Shown here: in pieces, positions 37,795 to 47,510 of the stretch
Layout: every line of letters begins with the position of its first letter
Position numbering within the stretch: the first letter of the stretch is position 1
NCBI RefSeq assembly: GCF_000949635.1
Contig: NZ_BAFN01000001.1
Location: forward strand, 434,001 to 498,000
Direction: 5' to 3'
From: Candidatus Brocadia sinica JPN1
GTDB taxonomy: Bacteria > Planctomycetota > Brocadiia > Brocadiales > Brocadiaceae
DNA: 64,000 nt
The notes under the pieces: model-generated
What the model saw: the letters and a program-made list of their open reading frames with translations, nothing else
Database searches by the model: none
What the model was told of the DNA's origin: nothing
Position numbers and translations under genes: made by a program

Positions 37795-38376
37795 ATGAAA
37801 TATTTACAAAAAACTGTACTCTGTATTGGATTGAGTGTTGCCCTATACGGTACTCTTTCGAATACTTTATTCGCATCGGCGGTGGGTCCTATCGCTTACT
37901 GCACCGGCGCCCCAAATGACCACGGTACTTGTAGTGCAGACGGTTGTCACAATTCCTTTAGCCTTGATTCGGGAAACGCAATATTTTCAATAACTGTCCC
38001 CACCGTTTATACTCCTGGCAAGATGGTAAAATTGAAGGTTTCCTTTAGTAATTCCAACGGGAAAATGCATGGATTCGAGATGACGGCGCTGGATGCCAAC
38101 GGCAACAGGGTTGGAACGTTCAAAAAAATAGGAAATACTACCCAGGTTATTCCACCGAACGACTCCCGGGGGTTGGAGCAGGCGGACAAGGGTAAATATA
38201 TCGAGCATACCTTCAAAGGCATTAAAAAGAAAACCTGGAAACTGAAGTGGAAGGCCCCCAGCGATGCCACTGATCCAATCACATTTTATGCGGCTGGATG
38301 CGAAGCAAACGGGGACGGAGCCGCTACCGATGATTATATTTATACCGTTACCGCAGAAACATCTCCTGCGCCTTAA
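37795..38376 (+). CDS. Exported Reeler/choice-of-anchor V-like protein with CX4CH
   Basis: This 193-residue protein has a signal peptide (cleavage near LFA-SAVGP). A motif typical of the choice-of-anchor V / Reeler-like domain follows: YCTGAPNDHGTCSADGCHNS, where relatives usually have CXXCH. The beta-sandwich continues with HGFEMTALDANGNRVGTF and ITFYAAGCEANGDG. Here the potential haem site is CX4CH (Cys46-His52). An AAGGA ribosome-binding site precedes the ATG. It is the third gene in a run of exported haem-motif proteins. Confidence 0.82.
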   Translation: MKYLQKTVLCIGLSVALYGTLSNTLFASAVGPIAYCTGAPNDHGTCSADGCHNSFSLDSGNAIFSITVPTVYTPGKMVKLKVSFSNSNGKMHGFEMTALDANGNRVGTFKKIGNTTQVIPPNDSRGLEQADKGKYIEHTFKGIKKKTWKLKWKAPSDATDPITFYAAGCEANGDGAATDDYIYTVTAETSPAP

Positions 38377-38467
38377 AAGAAGCTGAGTGTTGATGAAATT
38401 TGCACATTTGTGCCTGTTATTCGGAGTTTCGGTAAGAAATAATAAATTAAGGGATGAAATTTTACCG

Positions 38468-40147
38468 ATGGAAACAAATCGATTGCATGCATTCTTAAAA
38501 CAACATCATTTGTTTTGTATCCTTGTGAGTGCAAGTATCTTTCTTTTCTTTTTTGAATTAGGCAGCAGGAGTTTTGAGATTAAGGACGCTCGTCGGTTTG
38601 CAGAGATTACCCAAGAGATGATACAAGGAGGAAGCTGGCTAGTGCTCCATAAACATGGCGAAATCTACATGAATAAACCACCCATGCTGATGTGGTTGAT
38701 TGCCCTTTTTTCTTCCATCGGACATCAAGTAACCCCCCTTACCGCCCGATTACCTAGCGCCATTGCAGGCTTTTCAAGTATCCTTGTGATTTATTACTTT
38801 ACCCAGAAATTCTATAATCAACGCGCTGCCTTCATCGCAGCTATTATCCTTGCTACTTCTCATAGATATTTCTGGTATGGCCGGTCTGCCTTCCCCGATA
38901 TGCTCTTTACCCTCTTTATAACACTGGCCCTCTTTTCCTTTTACCTCGGATACAAACAAAACAAGGAATTTTATATCGGTATGCATCTCTCCATGTTCTT
39001 TGCCACCTTAACGAAGGGGCCGCTGGGAATTATCTTTATCCTCAGTATTATTGTCGCTTTTTTGGCTTTCCAAAGGAATTTGAAGACCTTCAAAGAACTG
39101 AAATGGCAATGGGGTAGTATCCTCATCATAATAATGGTCGGCATTTGTATCGCATATTGCTTAAAGGTAGGGTTTGAACCTTTTATAACTGCCATAAAGA
39201 GAGAATTTTTGACTCGGGTTAATAAACCTGTAAATAACGGCGAACCTTTTTATTATTATTTTGTGAATATTTGGGCAGATTTCCTCCCGTGGTCATTATT
39301 CATCCCATTAGCCGCCATCTATGCCTATAAAAAATGGCGCCTGGGAGATGAATACATTACATTCATTTTCTGCTGGGCCATACTCGTTTTTACAATTCTC
39401 TGTGTAGCCAAGGCAAAACACCCGCGGTATATGCTCCCCCTTTATCCCGCATTATCGATCTTAATGGCAGCTCTCATTGAAGATACATTAAAAGAGTCGG
39501 TCATACTTCCTTCGTGGTTACGCTCATCTGTACGTTGGATTATTTTCACCATGATCGGACTGACGGCAATCCTGCTTGTTATTGTGCCTGCCTACTTTTT
39601 CAACTATTCCTGGGTTGGAATATTCGTCTCCTTGATAATACTTCTCATTGCAATGAAGGTGTTTTTCTTTCTCCGTCAGAAGAATGGACTAGTCAATATG
39701 TATTTTGCTATGTGTATGCTCATAACCGTCATAGGATGGGGAATATATGTGCATTGTCTTACTATTCATTCACGGAATGAAACCTTTGGAACAAAGCTGA
39801 CTTATGCGATAGAAAAAGACTTGGGTGACCTGAATACATACCATATATGCGGTTATGAACTGGGGGGATCTTTATGGAATATTGTAAATATGAGTCTGAA
39901 CATGTATGTCCCGATGATCAACAGTATACAGGAATTAAAGGCCTTTATGAATGCCCCTGACCACAAACCACTCTGTATCGTTGAGAAGAAAATTTTTGAA
40001 AAAATAAAGGATTATGTGCTTGATGATTCACTGAACACATTATCTGTTTGCACAACAAAACGTCAAGTAACGCTCATTTTTAAAAGAAACAATCACACAG
40101 ATTCTATGCGCCCCGTATATTTTGAAATTCCCGATATAAAAAATTGA
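38468..40147 (+). CDS. ArnT-like membrane glycosyltransferase (GT39 group)
   Basis: This protein of about 560 residues has ten or more helices. The GT-C signature is seen near its N-terminus (SFEIKDARRFAEITQEM, then NKPPMLMWLIALFSSI), as in ArnT, which adds aminoarabinose to lipid A. PRYMLPLYPALSILMA lies in a later loop, and the C-terminal 120 residues are soluble. The ATG at 38468 is preferred; an ATG at 38387 adds 27 residues not seen in relatives. Its stop overlaps the RND exporter start. It should act at the periplasmic face on an unknown glycolipid. Confidence 0.85.
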   Translation: METNRLHAFLKQHHLFCILVSASIFLFFFELGSRSFEIKDARRFAEITQEMIQGGSWLVLHKHGEIYMNKPPMLMWLIALFSSIGHQVTPLTARLPSAIAGFSSILVIYYFTQKFYNQRAAFIAAIILATSHRYFWYGRSAFPDMLFTLFITLALFSFYLGYKQNKEFYIGMHLSMFFATLTKGPLGIIFILSIIVAFLAFQRNLKTFKELKWQWGSILIIIMVGICIAYCLKVGFEPFITAIKREFLTRVNKPVNNGEPFYYYFVNIWADFLPWSLFIPLAAIYAYKKWRLGDEYITFIFCWAILVFTILCVAKAKHPRYMLPLYPALSILMAALIEDTLKESVILPSWLRSSVRWIIFTMIGLTAILLVIVPAYFFNYSWVGIFVSLIILLIAMKVFFFLRQKNGLVNMYFAMCMLITVIGWGIYVHCLTIHSRNETFGTKLTYAIEKDLGDLNTYHICGYELGGSLWNIVNMSLNMYVPMINSIQELKAFMNAPDHKPLCIVEKKIFEKIKDYVLDDSLNTLSVCTTKRQVTLIFKRNNHTDSMRPVYFEIPDIKN

Positions 40148-42459
40148 AGAGATACGTCCGAATCCTTCTCAAATATAGAATAATAATTCTGACCTGTGTA
40201 ATCATCATAACCACATTTTTTGGTTATTACGCCATGAGAATGAGTACCGATAATTCCATCGAGATCTGGCTTTCAGAGAATGATAAGGATATGGATTATT
40301 ATAAGGTATTTTTAGAGAAATTCGGAGATGAGGAGTTTTTAGTTGTAGCCTTCAGTGCAGTTAATATACTCACCAAAGACCGTATCCAATACATTAACAC
40401 AATTGCAGAAAAACTAAAAAAATTGGATGGTATTGGGAGGGTAATCTCGATAGCCGACGTATTTAAAGATAAGATTACATCTCCTGTTTTTCAGAAAAAA
40501 ATCGCGTCTCAACAGGGTCGTACTTTCATGAACATTTTTAAACAGCAACTACTCACAGATTCACTCTATCAGAATACTGTTATTTCTCAAAACGGTAAGA
40601 CCACAGCCATAATTGCTACCGTGAAATGTGCAGGACCGAATTCGAGAAAACAATTAGTGTCCAAGGTCAAAAAAGTACTTAAAGAAACAACTGTCAGACC
40701 GGCGGACACGGAGAAGAGAAAACAGAAGTATTATTTAGCAGGCCCTTCCGTTGTAAACGCGGAACTTGATCGAATGTCAAAGCAAGACATGACTAAATTT
40801 ACGCCGCTTATGTTTGCGATGTCGATTATTGTATTAGGATGCTTGTTTAAAAAAATTTCAGGGATATTAATTCCCATGTTGACCGTTGGGGTATGTATCA
40901 TATGGATTACCGGATGTTTTGTGCTTTTTGGCCAGACGATGAATATGATTTCAAATATGCTCCTCCCCCTGACCTTTATTATTGCTCTTTCTGCCTCGAT
41001 CCATCTGATCAGTTATTATTACCGGGAAAGTAAATTTTCCGCACATACAGAGGATGCTATCTATAATACCTTACGACACGTCGGCATTCCAATTCTTATG
41101 ACCAGCATCACAACGGCTATTGGGTTCGTTTCACTGACAACCAGCAGCATTCCCCCCGTTTTCATCACAGGTTTGTTTATGGGAGGTTGTGCAGCGCTTA
41201 CCTTTATTATCGGCATGACGCTTATACCCATACTCCTTTCCTTTGTCCCATCGCATAGGTCTATTGATGCCGAAAATATATTATTATCTGAAAATTCTTT
41301 GGCAGAGAGGCATGATAGAAAACGAGGCTTTGATCTGCTTCTATCAGGATTAGGTCGTTTTATCATAAACTACAAGGGATATGTCCTTCTCAGTGGCCTT
41401 GTTGTGGGTTTATTCTTTGTGTGGGGCATCTCAAAACTTCAGGTAGAATCCGACCTTATGGCTTCCTTCCCCAAAAATAGTCAGATTGCAAGAGATAATG
41501 CCCATATCGAAAGTCATCTCATGGGCTTGCTGCCTGTAGAAATCGTTGCTGAAGCAACGAATGGTATCAGCATACTTCAGCCGGGCGTACTGAACAATCT
41601 GGTAGATCTCCAAAAATATCTTCACGGAATACCTGAAGTGACTGGTTCGCTTTCTGTGGCAAATTATATTCAGAAAACGCATCAACTTATGAATGATGAT
41701 AAGCCACAATATTACGCTATCCCGGATACTGAAAAAGAGTCTATGGATTATGTAAAACTGGCTTCTGTATATGGTGATAAATATGTCAATTGCCTGTATA
41801 CAAAAGGACATACAGATGCAAGAATATCAGTCCGGATGAAACAGGTTGGCTCGAACCGATATCAGGCCGTTATAAAATCGATAAAAGAATACATTCACAA
41901 ACATCTCGATACAACTGCGCTGACATGGCATATCACAGGGATAGTTCCCCTTTTGATCAGTGTTCAGGATAACATCCTCCGGAGTGAGATACAGTCCTTT
42001 TCCCTGGCATTTTTGCTGACCTTTATTTCAACAGCAGTCGTTCTTAAATCCATAAAAATCGGGCTTATCAGTGTTATTCCAAATTTGTTGCCCAGTACAA
42101 TAACACTGGGTTTGATGGGACTCACGGGCATGAAACTTGATGCGGCAACGGTCATGATTGCCAGCATTGCGCTGGGGATTTCTGTCGATAACACGATCCA
42201 CATCTTTTATCGTTTTAAAAAAGAATTATCTGTTTCCGGAGATGCTTCAAAGGCAATTTGTCATACCTTAGAAGGGGTTGGGAAAACGGCATTGTTTACT
42301 TCCTTATCAGCAGCTATTGGGTTTATGGTATTCTCTTTTTCAAGTTTTAAACCTGTGCAATATTTTGGGATACTCACAAGCGTAACGATGTTAAATGCAA
42401 TCATATCCGACTTATTTATATCTCCCAGTTGCCTGATGCTGTTTAAACCGAAATTTTAA
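40144..42459 (+). CDS. RND-superfamily lipid exporter (MMPL/HpnN-like)
   Basis: This 771-residue protein has the duplicated RND plan: helix 1, a large extracytoplasmic loop, five helices (about 215-385), helix 7, a second loop and five more helices (about 620-765). LPLTFIIALSASIHLISYY and IASIALGISVDNTIHIFYRF are the repeated helix 4-type segments. The family includes HpnN and MmpL proteins that move hopanoids and other lipids. A TTG start overlaps the ArnT-like gene's stop by 4 bp, so the two are translationally coupled. Cargo is likely a lipid or glycolipid, by inference. Confidence 0.87.
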   Translation: MKRYVRILLKYRIIILTCVIIITTFFGYYAMRMSTDNSIEIWLSENDKDMDYYKVFLEKFGDEEFLVVAFSAVNILTKDRIQYINTIAEKLKKLDGIGRVISIADVFKDKITSPVFQKKIASQQGRTFMNIFKQQLLTDSLYQNTVISQNGKTTAIIATVKCAGPNSRKQLVSKVKKVLKETTVRPADTEKRKQKYYLAGPSVVNAELDRMSKQDMTKFTPLMFAMSIIVLGCLFKKISGILIPMLTVGVCIIWITGCFVLFGQTMNMISNMLLPLTFIIALSASIHLISYYYRESKFSAHTEDAIYNTLRHVGIPILMTSITTAIGFVSLTTSSIPPVFITGLFMGGCAALTFIIGMTLIPILLSFVPSHRSIDAENILLSENSLAERHDRKRGFDLLLSGLGRFIINYKGYVLLSGLVVGLFFVWGISKLQVESDLMASFPKNSQIARDNAHIESHLMGLLPVEIVAEATNGISILQPGVLNNLVDLQKYLHGIPEVTGSLSVANYIQKTHQLMNDDKPQYYAIPDTEKESMDYVKLASVYGDKYVNCLYTKGHTDARISVRMKQVGSNRYQAVIKSIKEYIHKHLDTTALTWHITGIVPLLISVQDNILRSEIQSFSLAFLLTFISTAVVLKSIKIGLISVIPNLLPSTITLGLMGLTGMKLDAATVMIASIALGISVDNTIHIFYRFKKELSVSGDASKAICHTLEGVGKTALFTSLSAAIGFMVFSFSSFKPVQYFGILTSVTMLNAIISDLFISPSCLMLFKPKF

Positions 42460-42520
42460 CCGTAACGTAGGGGAGATTTCAAACCTTCCCCTACAAATTT
42501 TAGAAAAAGGTAATTTTCCC

Positions 42521-43735
42521 ATGATACAAACCGGAGTAGGAACCAATAAAAATAATACTTCAATAAATTCTGGACTTTTCACCAAGTGTGAATTCAGCAG
42601 ATTAGACCGACGGCCTGATAAAGCTATTCTTCAGGATGCAGAGTGGTTTGGTATGTCGGCAGATGAGTGGGTGAAACGGGTAATATCAATTCATTTTGAC
42701 CCTGACATGGGCTCACCCTATTGGCTCCAGAAGGAAAAGGAGTTAGGTATCAATGCGAGAAATGATATCTCTTCTCTGGAAGATCTGCACATCCTGGGAC
42801 CGATGGAGGAAGAAGACCTTCGGCGTTACCCGATAGAATATTTCATTCCAAAAATTCACCTTAAAAATAAGGAACAATTCATATTGGGGGAAACGGCAGG
42901 AACAACCGGTCTCCCGAAAGTAACGGCTTATTTGAAGAAAGAATTCTATGTCACATTCGTGGAATGGTTCCGGTACATCGCAGAATACAGGGGATTTCCT
43001 CGGGGCGCTCATTGGCTATGGGTAGGTCCCAGTGGCCCTCACATTATAGGCAAAGCCGTTGGTCCTGTGGCACAGAGTATGGGGAGTATGGACCCATTTT
43101 CCATTGATATGGATCCACGATGGGTAAAGAAACTAAAGCAGGATTCCCTGGGATATAAGAGGTATCTTAACCATATTCTTGAGCAGGCGCTGAATATAGT
43201 GAAACGACAACGTATCGAAGTAATTTATTCAACCCCTCCCTTGCTGCTCAGATTGGCTGAGGAAATGAATTTTGCGCAAAGAATGCAGATTCGCGGTATT
43301 CACTATGGCGGGGTTGCCATTGAACAGGAGCAACTCAAAAGATTCCGAAGTGAGCTTTTTCCATACGCTGTCCACATTGCTGGGTATGGAAATACCCTGT
43401 TTGGTCTGTGTATGGAAATTGAAGCATCTTTGAATGGCGATCTGGACTATTATCCTCCCGGACCTCGCATGGCGTTACAGGTCGTTTCAACAAGAAACGG
43501 TATTTATCCTGACAGGAATCGTCTTGCCCATACAGTTGGCTATGGTGAAAAGGGCCAGGTAGTGTGTCACCGACTTGACATGTCCTTTTTCATTCCCAAC
43601 ATGTTTGAGAGAGATGAAGCCATACGGATTGCGCCCACCAAAAATGCACAGTCCCTCGGTATTTATCAGGACGGTGTCAGAAATCCATCGCTGTTAACCG
43701 GATTAGAAGTAAACGCAAAGGTAGGAGTATATTAG
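42521..43735 (+). CDS. ANL-superfamily acyl-activating enzyme (PaaK/LuxE-like)
   Basis: This 404-residue protein has the phosphate-binding loop ETAGTTGLPK (about 124-133) and an aromatic-rich core resembling phenylacetate-CoA ligase and LuxE acyl-protein synthetase. GIHYGGVAIEQEQLKRFR and YGNTLFGLCME match the adenosine-binding A4/A5 regions. It is shorter than full ANL ligases and lacks a clear C-terminal 110-residue swivelling domain, like LuxE. It may activate a fatty acid for the acyl reductase-like SDR upstream (33823). The substrate is unknown. Confidence 0.72.
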   Translation: MIQTGVGTNKNNTSINSGLFTKCEFSRLDRRPDKAILQDAEWFGMSADEWVKRVISIHFDPDMGSPYWLQKEKELGINARNDISSLEDLHILGPMEEEDLRRYPIEYFIPKIHLKNKEQFILGETAGTTGLPKVTAYLKKEFYVTFVEWFRYIAEYRGFPRGAHWLWVGPSGPHIIGKAVGPVAQSMGSMDPFSIDMDPRWVKKLKQDSLGYKRYLNHILEQALNIVKRQRIEVIYSTPPLLLRLAEEMNFAQRMQIRGIHYGGVAIEQEQLKRFRSELFPYAVHIAGYGNTLFGLCMEIEASLNGDLDYYPPGPRMALQVVSTRNGIYPDRNRLAHTVGYGEKGQVVCHRLDMSFFIPNMFERDEAIRIAPTKNAQSLGIYQDGVRNPSLLTGLEVNAKVGVY

Positions 43736-43818
43736 GAAGAAAGCATTCAGCGGTCAGTATATTTAGTATCTTTCAAAAATAATTTTGACATTTTTAGCGA
43801 AAATTGGTGACAGACGAA

Positions 43819-43862
43819 AGACGACAGACGTCCCACGTCATTTCGTCCATCGTCTGCCGTCT
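43819..43862. repeat. Inverted repeat upstream of the U32 gene (outer hairpin)
   Basis: Arms AGACGACAGACG (43819-43830) and CGTCTGCCGTCT (43851-43862) match at 11 of 12 positions around a 20-bp centre. It may serve as a terminator-like hairpin for the ANL gene or as a leader structure; it is followed by AAAAAAG rather than a T-run on the plus strand. Confidence 0.6.
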
Positions 43863-43895
43863 AAAAAAGTTGTCTTTTCCGACTCGTTCGGATTA

Positions 43896-43947
43896 GGTTC
43901 AATCGAGGACGATTGAACCAGCAAATACCAGCAAATACCAGCAAATG
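43896..43947. repeat. Perfect hairpin and 10-bp tandem repeat in the U32 leader
   Basis: GGTTCAATCG (43896-43905) and CGATTGAACC (43910-43919) pair perfectly around AGGA. Immediately after, CCAGCAAATA is repeated nearly three times (43918-43947). Both lie within 80 bp of the U32 start, so a regulatory leader is possible. Confidence 0.65.
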
Positions 43948-43973
43948 AATACATTTTTTAGAAAAAGGATGTT

Positions 43974-46022
43974 ATGAAATTATCAGAAACCAAAATTGAA
44001 CTTCTTGCACCCGCAGGCCGCTGGGAGGCATTGACTGCTGTAATAGATGCCGGCGCCGATGCAGTATATATCGGCGGCAAGCGCTTTAACATGCGGCTTC
44101 ACAGGTCAGATTTCAATTTTACAGACGAACAAATTGTAGAAGCCGTACGATATGTCCACTCAAAGAACGCGAAACTGTACATTACCGTAAACAATCTTCT
44201 CTGTAATGATGAGATAAACGCTGCAGGGCACTTCCTTAACTTTTTGAGTGAAATTCAGGTAGATGCTATTATTGTCCAGGATCTGGGTGTTTTAAATCTG
44301 ATCAGGAAGATGGGCATTCCCACACCTGTCCATATCAGTACAATGATGAATATCCATAATATTGAATCCGCATTAACACTGAAAGACTTGGGGATAAGCC
44401 GTATTGTTACATCCCGGGACATTTCCCTTGACCAGGTGAAGGAAATACAGGAAAAGGCCGGAATTGAAGTTGAGTATTTTGTGCATGGCGACTTGTGTGT
44501 TTGCCAGAGCGGGCAATGCTATGCCAGCGGCGTGCTTTTCAGTAAGAGCGCAAATCGCGGTGAGTGTATGAAACCGTGTCGCTGGCATTATACCCTCGTA
44601 GAAAGTGTTTCAGGACAACCCATAGGAGACCTGCCTTCGGGTCACTTACTGGCTATGAAGGATATGTGCCTCTTGAGACATATTCCTGACCTTATTCATG
44701 CGGGAGTATGCTCCTTTAAAATAGAGGGTCGCATGAGACATGCCGATTTCCTGAAAGAAGTCGTCGGCATCTATCGTAAGGCAATAGATACCTATCTTGA
44801 TAATCCCGCAGCTTATTATCTAAATTCAACAGAGTATGAACAACTCTATAATCACCGGGTACGCGAATTTACAACGTCAATGGCATTCACACCTGCGTCC
44901 GCTTCTCTTGTCGATATCTCGGGGAGTCGTGAACCCCTCTTCTTAAGCCGTGCAGCAAAAGAGACATCACTTTCAAAAGAGGATATTTATACTGATCCCT
45001 TTGAATTTCAAATTAAAGAGGACACTGAGAAAGAAGAAATAATCAACTTTCAAACGGCACACTCAGATATAAGACATCCACTATTATCAGTAAAAATAAG
45101 CTCTATGAACGCCCTGAAGTCGGCGTTGGATGAGGGTGCAGACCGTATCTATATTAGCGGAGAAGTCTCACCATTGAAAAAAGAGTTTTGGACAAAGGCA
45201 TCATACCGGGAGGCATGCAAGAGGGTCCATGATGCCGGGAAAACCATTGGAATAGGCACACCCCGCATAACTACTTCCCGCGAGATGGCTGATATGGCAT
45301 GGTTATTTGAGCAGGCGGCATCATCAGGTATCGATTATGTGCTTGTTCATAATCTGGGTGCAATACGTCTGGCAAAGAAATTCGGATTAAATATTTTGGG
45401 AGACTATTCATTAAACGTCCTGAACGTACAAGCTTTCAACCTTCTTGAAGAATTGGAAGTCTCCGGAGTCACAGCCGCCCTGGAATGTTCCTATAAACAT
45501 TTGAAACAATTATCTTACAAAGCGCCGTTACCCGTAGAATGTGTCGTTCATGGACCAGTTCCCGGTATGATACTCGAACACTGTATCCCGGCCATGGTGA
45601 CCTCTAAATCACATAAAAAAGATCACTGCCGACAGGTGTGCCAATATATGGGATACGCACTCAGAGATGAACGGGAAGAAGTACGACCCATCGAAAATGA
45701 TCAGTACTGCCGTACCCATCTCCTGTTAGCAAGAGATATCTGTGTATTGCCATACCTTCATTCCTTTGTGCAGACTGGCACAAAAGTATTACGGATTGAG
45801 GCACAATATTATAATGACTCCTTGGTAAAAACCCTGGTGAGCATGTATCATAAATATTTAAGCATATATGCAGAACACCCTGGTATTTCATTGCCGATAC
45901 AGGAAAGTGAATGGGACATATTAACTGAAAATAGTCCAAGGGGATTTAACCTGGGCGGCTATGCGCAGGATATAACTCACTCAAAAAGTACAGCAGAGGT
46001 AATGAAGAGTATCAGACAGTGA
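43974..46022 (+). CDS. Peptidase U32-family protein (two-domain form)
   Basis: This 682-residue protein has an N-terminal U32 TIM-barrel domain (about 5-300) with ELLAPAGRWEAL, the HGDLCVCQSGQCYAS segment and the NRGECMKPCRW cysteine pair. A second U32-like half (about 360-670) repeats the plan, with its own cysteine set (DHCRQVCQY). Family members include RlhA/TrhP/UbiU-type RNA-modification or hydroxylation proteins that bind an Fe-S cluster through conserved Cys. The original peptidase label is probably misleading. A two-domain length near 680 is usual for the longer bacterial type. Confidence 0.9.
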   Translation: MKLSETKIELLAPAGRWEALTAVIDAGADAVYIGGKRFNMRLHRSDFNFTDEQIVEAVRYVHSKNAKLYITVNNLLCNDEINAAGHFLNFLSEIQVDAIIVQDLGVLNLIRKMGIPTPVHISTMMNIHNIESALTLKDLGISRIVTSRDISLDQVKEIQEKAGIEVEYFVHGDLCVCQSGQCYASGVLFSKSANRGECMKPCRWHYTLVESVSGQPIGDLPSGHLLAMKDMCLLRHIPDLIHAGVCSFKIEGRMRHADFLKEVVGIYRKAIDTYLDNPAAYYLNSTEYEQLYNHRVREFTTSMAFTPASASLVDISGSREPLFLSRAAKETSLSKEDIYTDPFEFQIKEDTEKEEIINFQTAHSDIRHPLLSVKISSMNALKSALDEGADRIYISGEVSPLKKEFWTKASYREACKRVHDAGKTIGIGTPRITTSREMADMAWLFEQAASSGIDYVLVHNLGAIRLAKKFGLNILGDYSLNVLNVQAFNLLEELEVSGVTAALECSYKHLKQLSYKAPLPVECVVHGPVPGMILEHCIPAMVTSKSHKKDHCRQVCQYMGYALRDEREEVRPIENDQYCRTHLLLARDICVLPYLHSFVQTGTKVLRIEAQYYNDSLVKTLVSMYHKYLSIYAEHPGISLPIQESEWDILTENSPRGFNLGGYAQDITHSKSTAEVMKSIRQ

Positions 46023-46159
46023 CGAATGAAAATATCCGGAGGAAAAAAATCTTTTTCAACAGCATTGCTCAAACCCAGCTACCAAAATTTTAAGGGCATT
46101 TTTGTATAAATTTCATTATTTTATTGCAGCTCCGCTGCGCCAGGAATATTGTATCAACT

Positions 46160-47437
46160 ATGACAACAAACCATATAGGACCTGATGCCATTCTCCGGAA
46201 AAAGCTGGAATATCTTATTCCATGCGTTTACCATTTTTATAAAAAACCGATGCAGATCATCAAGGGTCAAATGCAGTACCTTTACGATCATACGGGTAAG
46301 CAGTATCTTGATTTTTATGGCGGGGTGTCTGTAATGAACGCAGGGCACTGTAACCCGGAGGTTGTGGAGAAGATCTGTGAGCAGATGAGAACGCTTCAGC
46401 ATACCACCGCCATCTATCTCACCCAGCCCATGATAGACCTTGCTGAAAAACTGGCGCTGATTACCCCCCCGTCACTCAAACGGTCTTTCTTCTGTGCCAG
46501 CGGGTCCGAGGCCAATGAAGGTGCCGCGCTTCTTGCCCAATTGTATACTAAAAAACACAAATTTGTCGCCGTCCAGCAGGGGCTCCACGGCCGTACGAAG
46601 CTTACTATGAATCTTACAGGGCTTCCGATGTGGAGAACCGATCCCAATCCTTCTGGAGATATTGTCCACATTCCGGGGGCATACTGCTACCGATGTGCTT
46701 ATGGACTTACATATCCCCTCTGCGATTTACGATGCGCAAGGTATCTTGAGGATGTTGTTAAAAACGGCGAGTTTGCAGCCTTTATTGTTGAACCAATTCA
46801 GGGTAACGGCGGTATTATCACACCGCCTTCCGGCTATTTTCAATTGATTCGGAAAATCCTTGACACCTATAATATGCTCTTTATAACGGATGAGGTGCAG
46901 ACAGGGTTCGGTCGGACGGGAGAGATGTTTGCCATTGAGCATTGGAATGTTATACCCGATATTATGACTATGGCAAAGGCCCTGGCCAATGGCACTCCCA
47001 TCGGAGCCTTTATCACAAATGATAAAATCGCCTTATCCTATACACGTCCTGGCGCTTCCACGACCGGCGGCAATCCCGTATCAGCTACGGCAGCACTGGC
47101 GACAATGGACGTTATTGAAAGGTATCAGCTCGTGCAAAGGGCAAAAGACCTTGGAAACTATTTTAAAGACAAACTGATTGAACTGCAACAAAGGCATAAG
47201 CTTATGGGAGAGGTGCGCGGAAAGGGACTAATGCTGGGTGTTGAACTGGTCAAGGAGAATAAGATTCCTGCAGCCGAAGAAACAGACAACATCCTCGAAG
47301 ATTTCAAAGATCGTGGTATCTTAGCGGGAAAAACGGGTGTATCACGGAATGTGCTTACTTTCCAGCCGCCTTTGGTAATTACACGTGAAGATATAGATCG
47401 TGTGATAGAGGCTTTGGACGAGATACTTTTTGACTGA
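46160..47437 (+). CDS. Class III PLP-dependent aminotransferase (AGXT2/GabT-like)
   Basis: This protein of about 425 residues shows the fold-type I layout: DFYGGVSVMNAGHCNPEV at the N-terminus, CASGSEANEGAALLA for phosphate binding, FIVEPIQGNGG, LFITDEVQTGFGRTG for the PLP-ring Asp, and the Schiff-base Lys in TMAKALANGTPIG near residue 273. It transfers an amino group between an omega-amino acid or alanine and a keto acid such as glyoxylate. The ATG at 46160 is chosen; a TTG at 46124 would add 12 non-family residues. A small Cys-rich insert (CYRCAYGLTYPLCDLRC) could hold a metal. Confidence 0.9.
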   Translation: MTTNHIGPDAILRKKLEYLIPCVYHFYKKPMQIIKGQMQYLYDHTGKQYLDFYGGVSVMNAGHCNPEVVEKICEQMRTLQHTTAIYLTQPMIDLAEKLALITPPSLKRSFFCASGSEANEGAALLAQLYTKKHKFVAVQQGLHGRTKLTMNLTGLPMWRTDPNPSGDIVHIPGAYCYRCAYGLTYPLCDLRCARYLEDVVKNGEFAAFIVEPIQGNGGIITPPSGYFQLIRKILDTYNMLFITDEVQTGFGRTGEMFAIEHWNVIPDIMTMAKALANGTPIGAFITNDKIALSYTRPGASTTGGNPVSATAALATMDVIERYQLVQRAKDLGNYFKDKLIELQQRHKLMGEVRGKGLMLGVELVKENKIPAAEETDNILEDFKDRGILAGKTGVSRNVLTFQPPLVITREDIDRVIEALDEILFD

Positions 47438-47510
47438 AATATTCTAAAGTGACGACTAACGAGACTGAGAATAAGAGTTTCTGAAGGAAACTCAGAGGAA
47501 GGATTTTCAC

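Noticed and set aside
43918-43947. Tandem CCAGCAAATA units as a possible CRISPR array
   Set aside because: The units are contiguous with no spacers and only three copies; no cas genes are present anywhere in the window.
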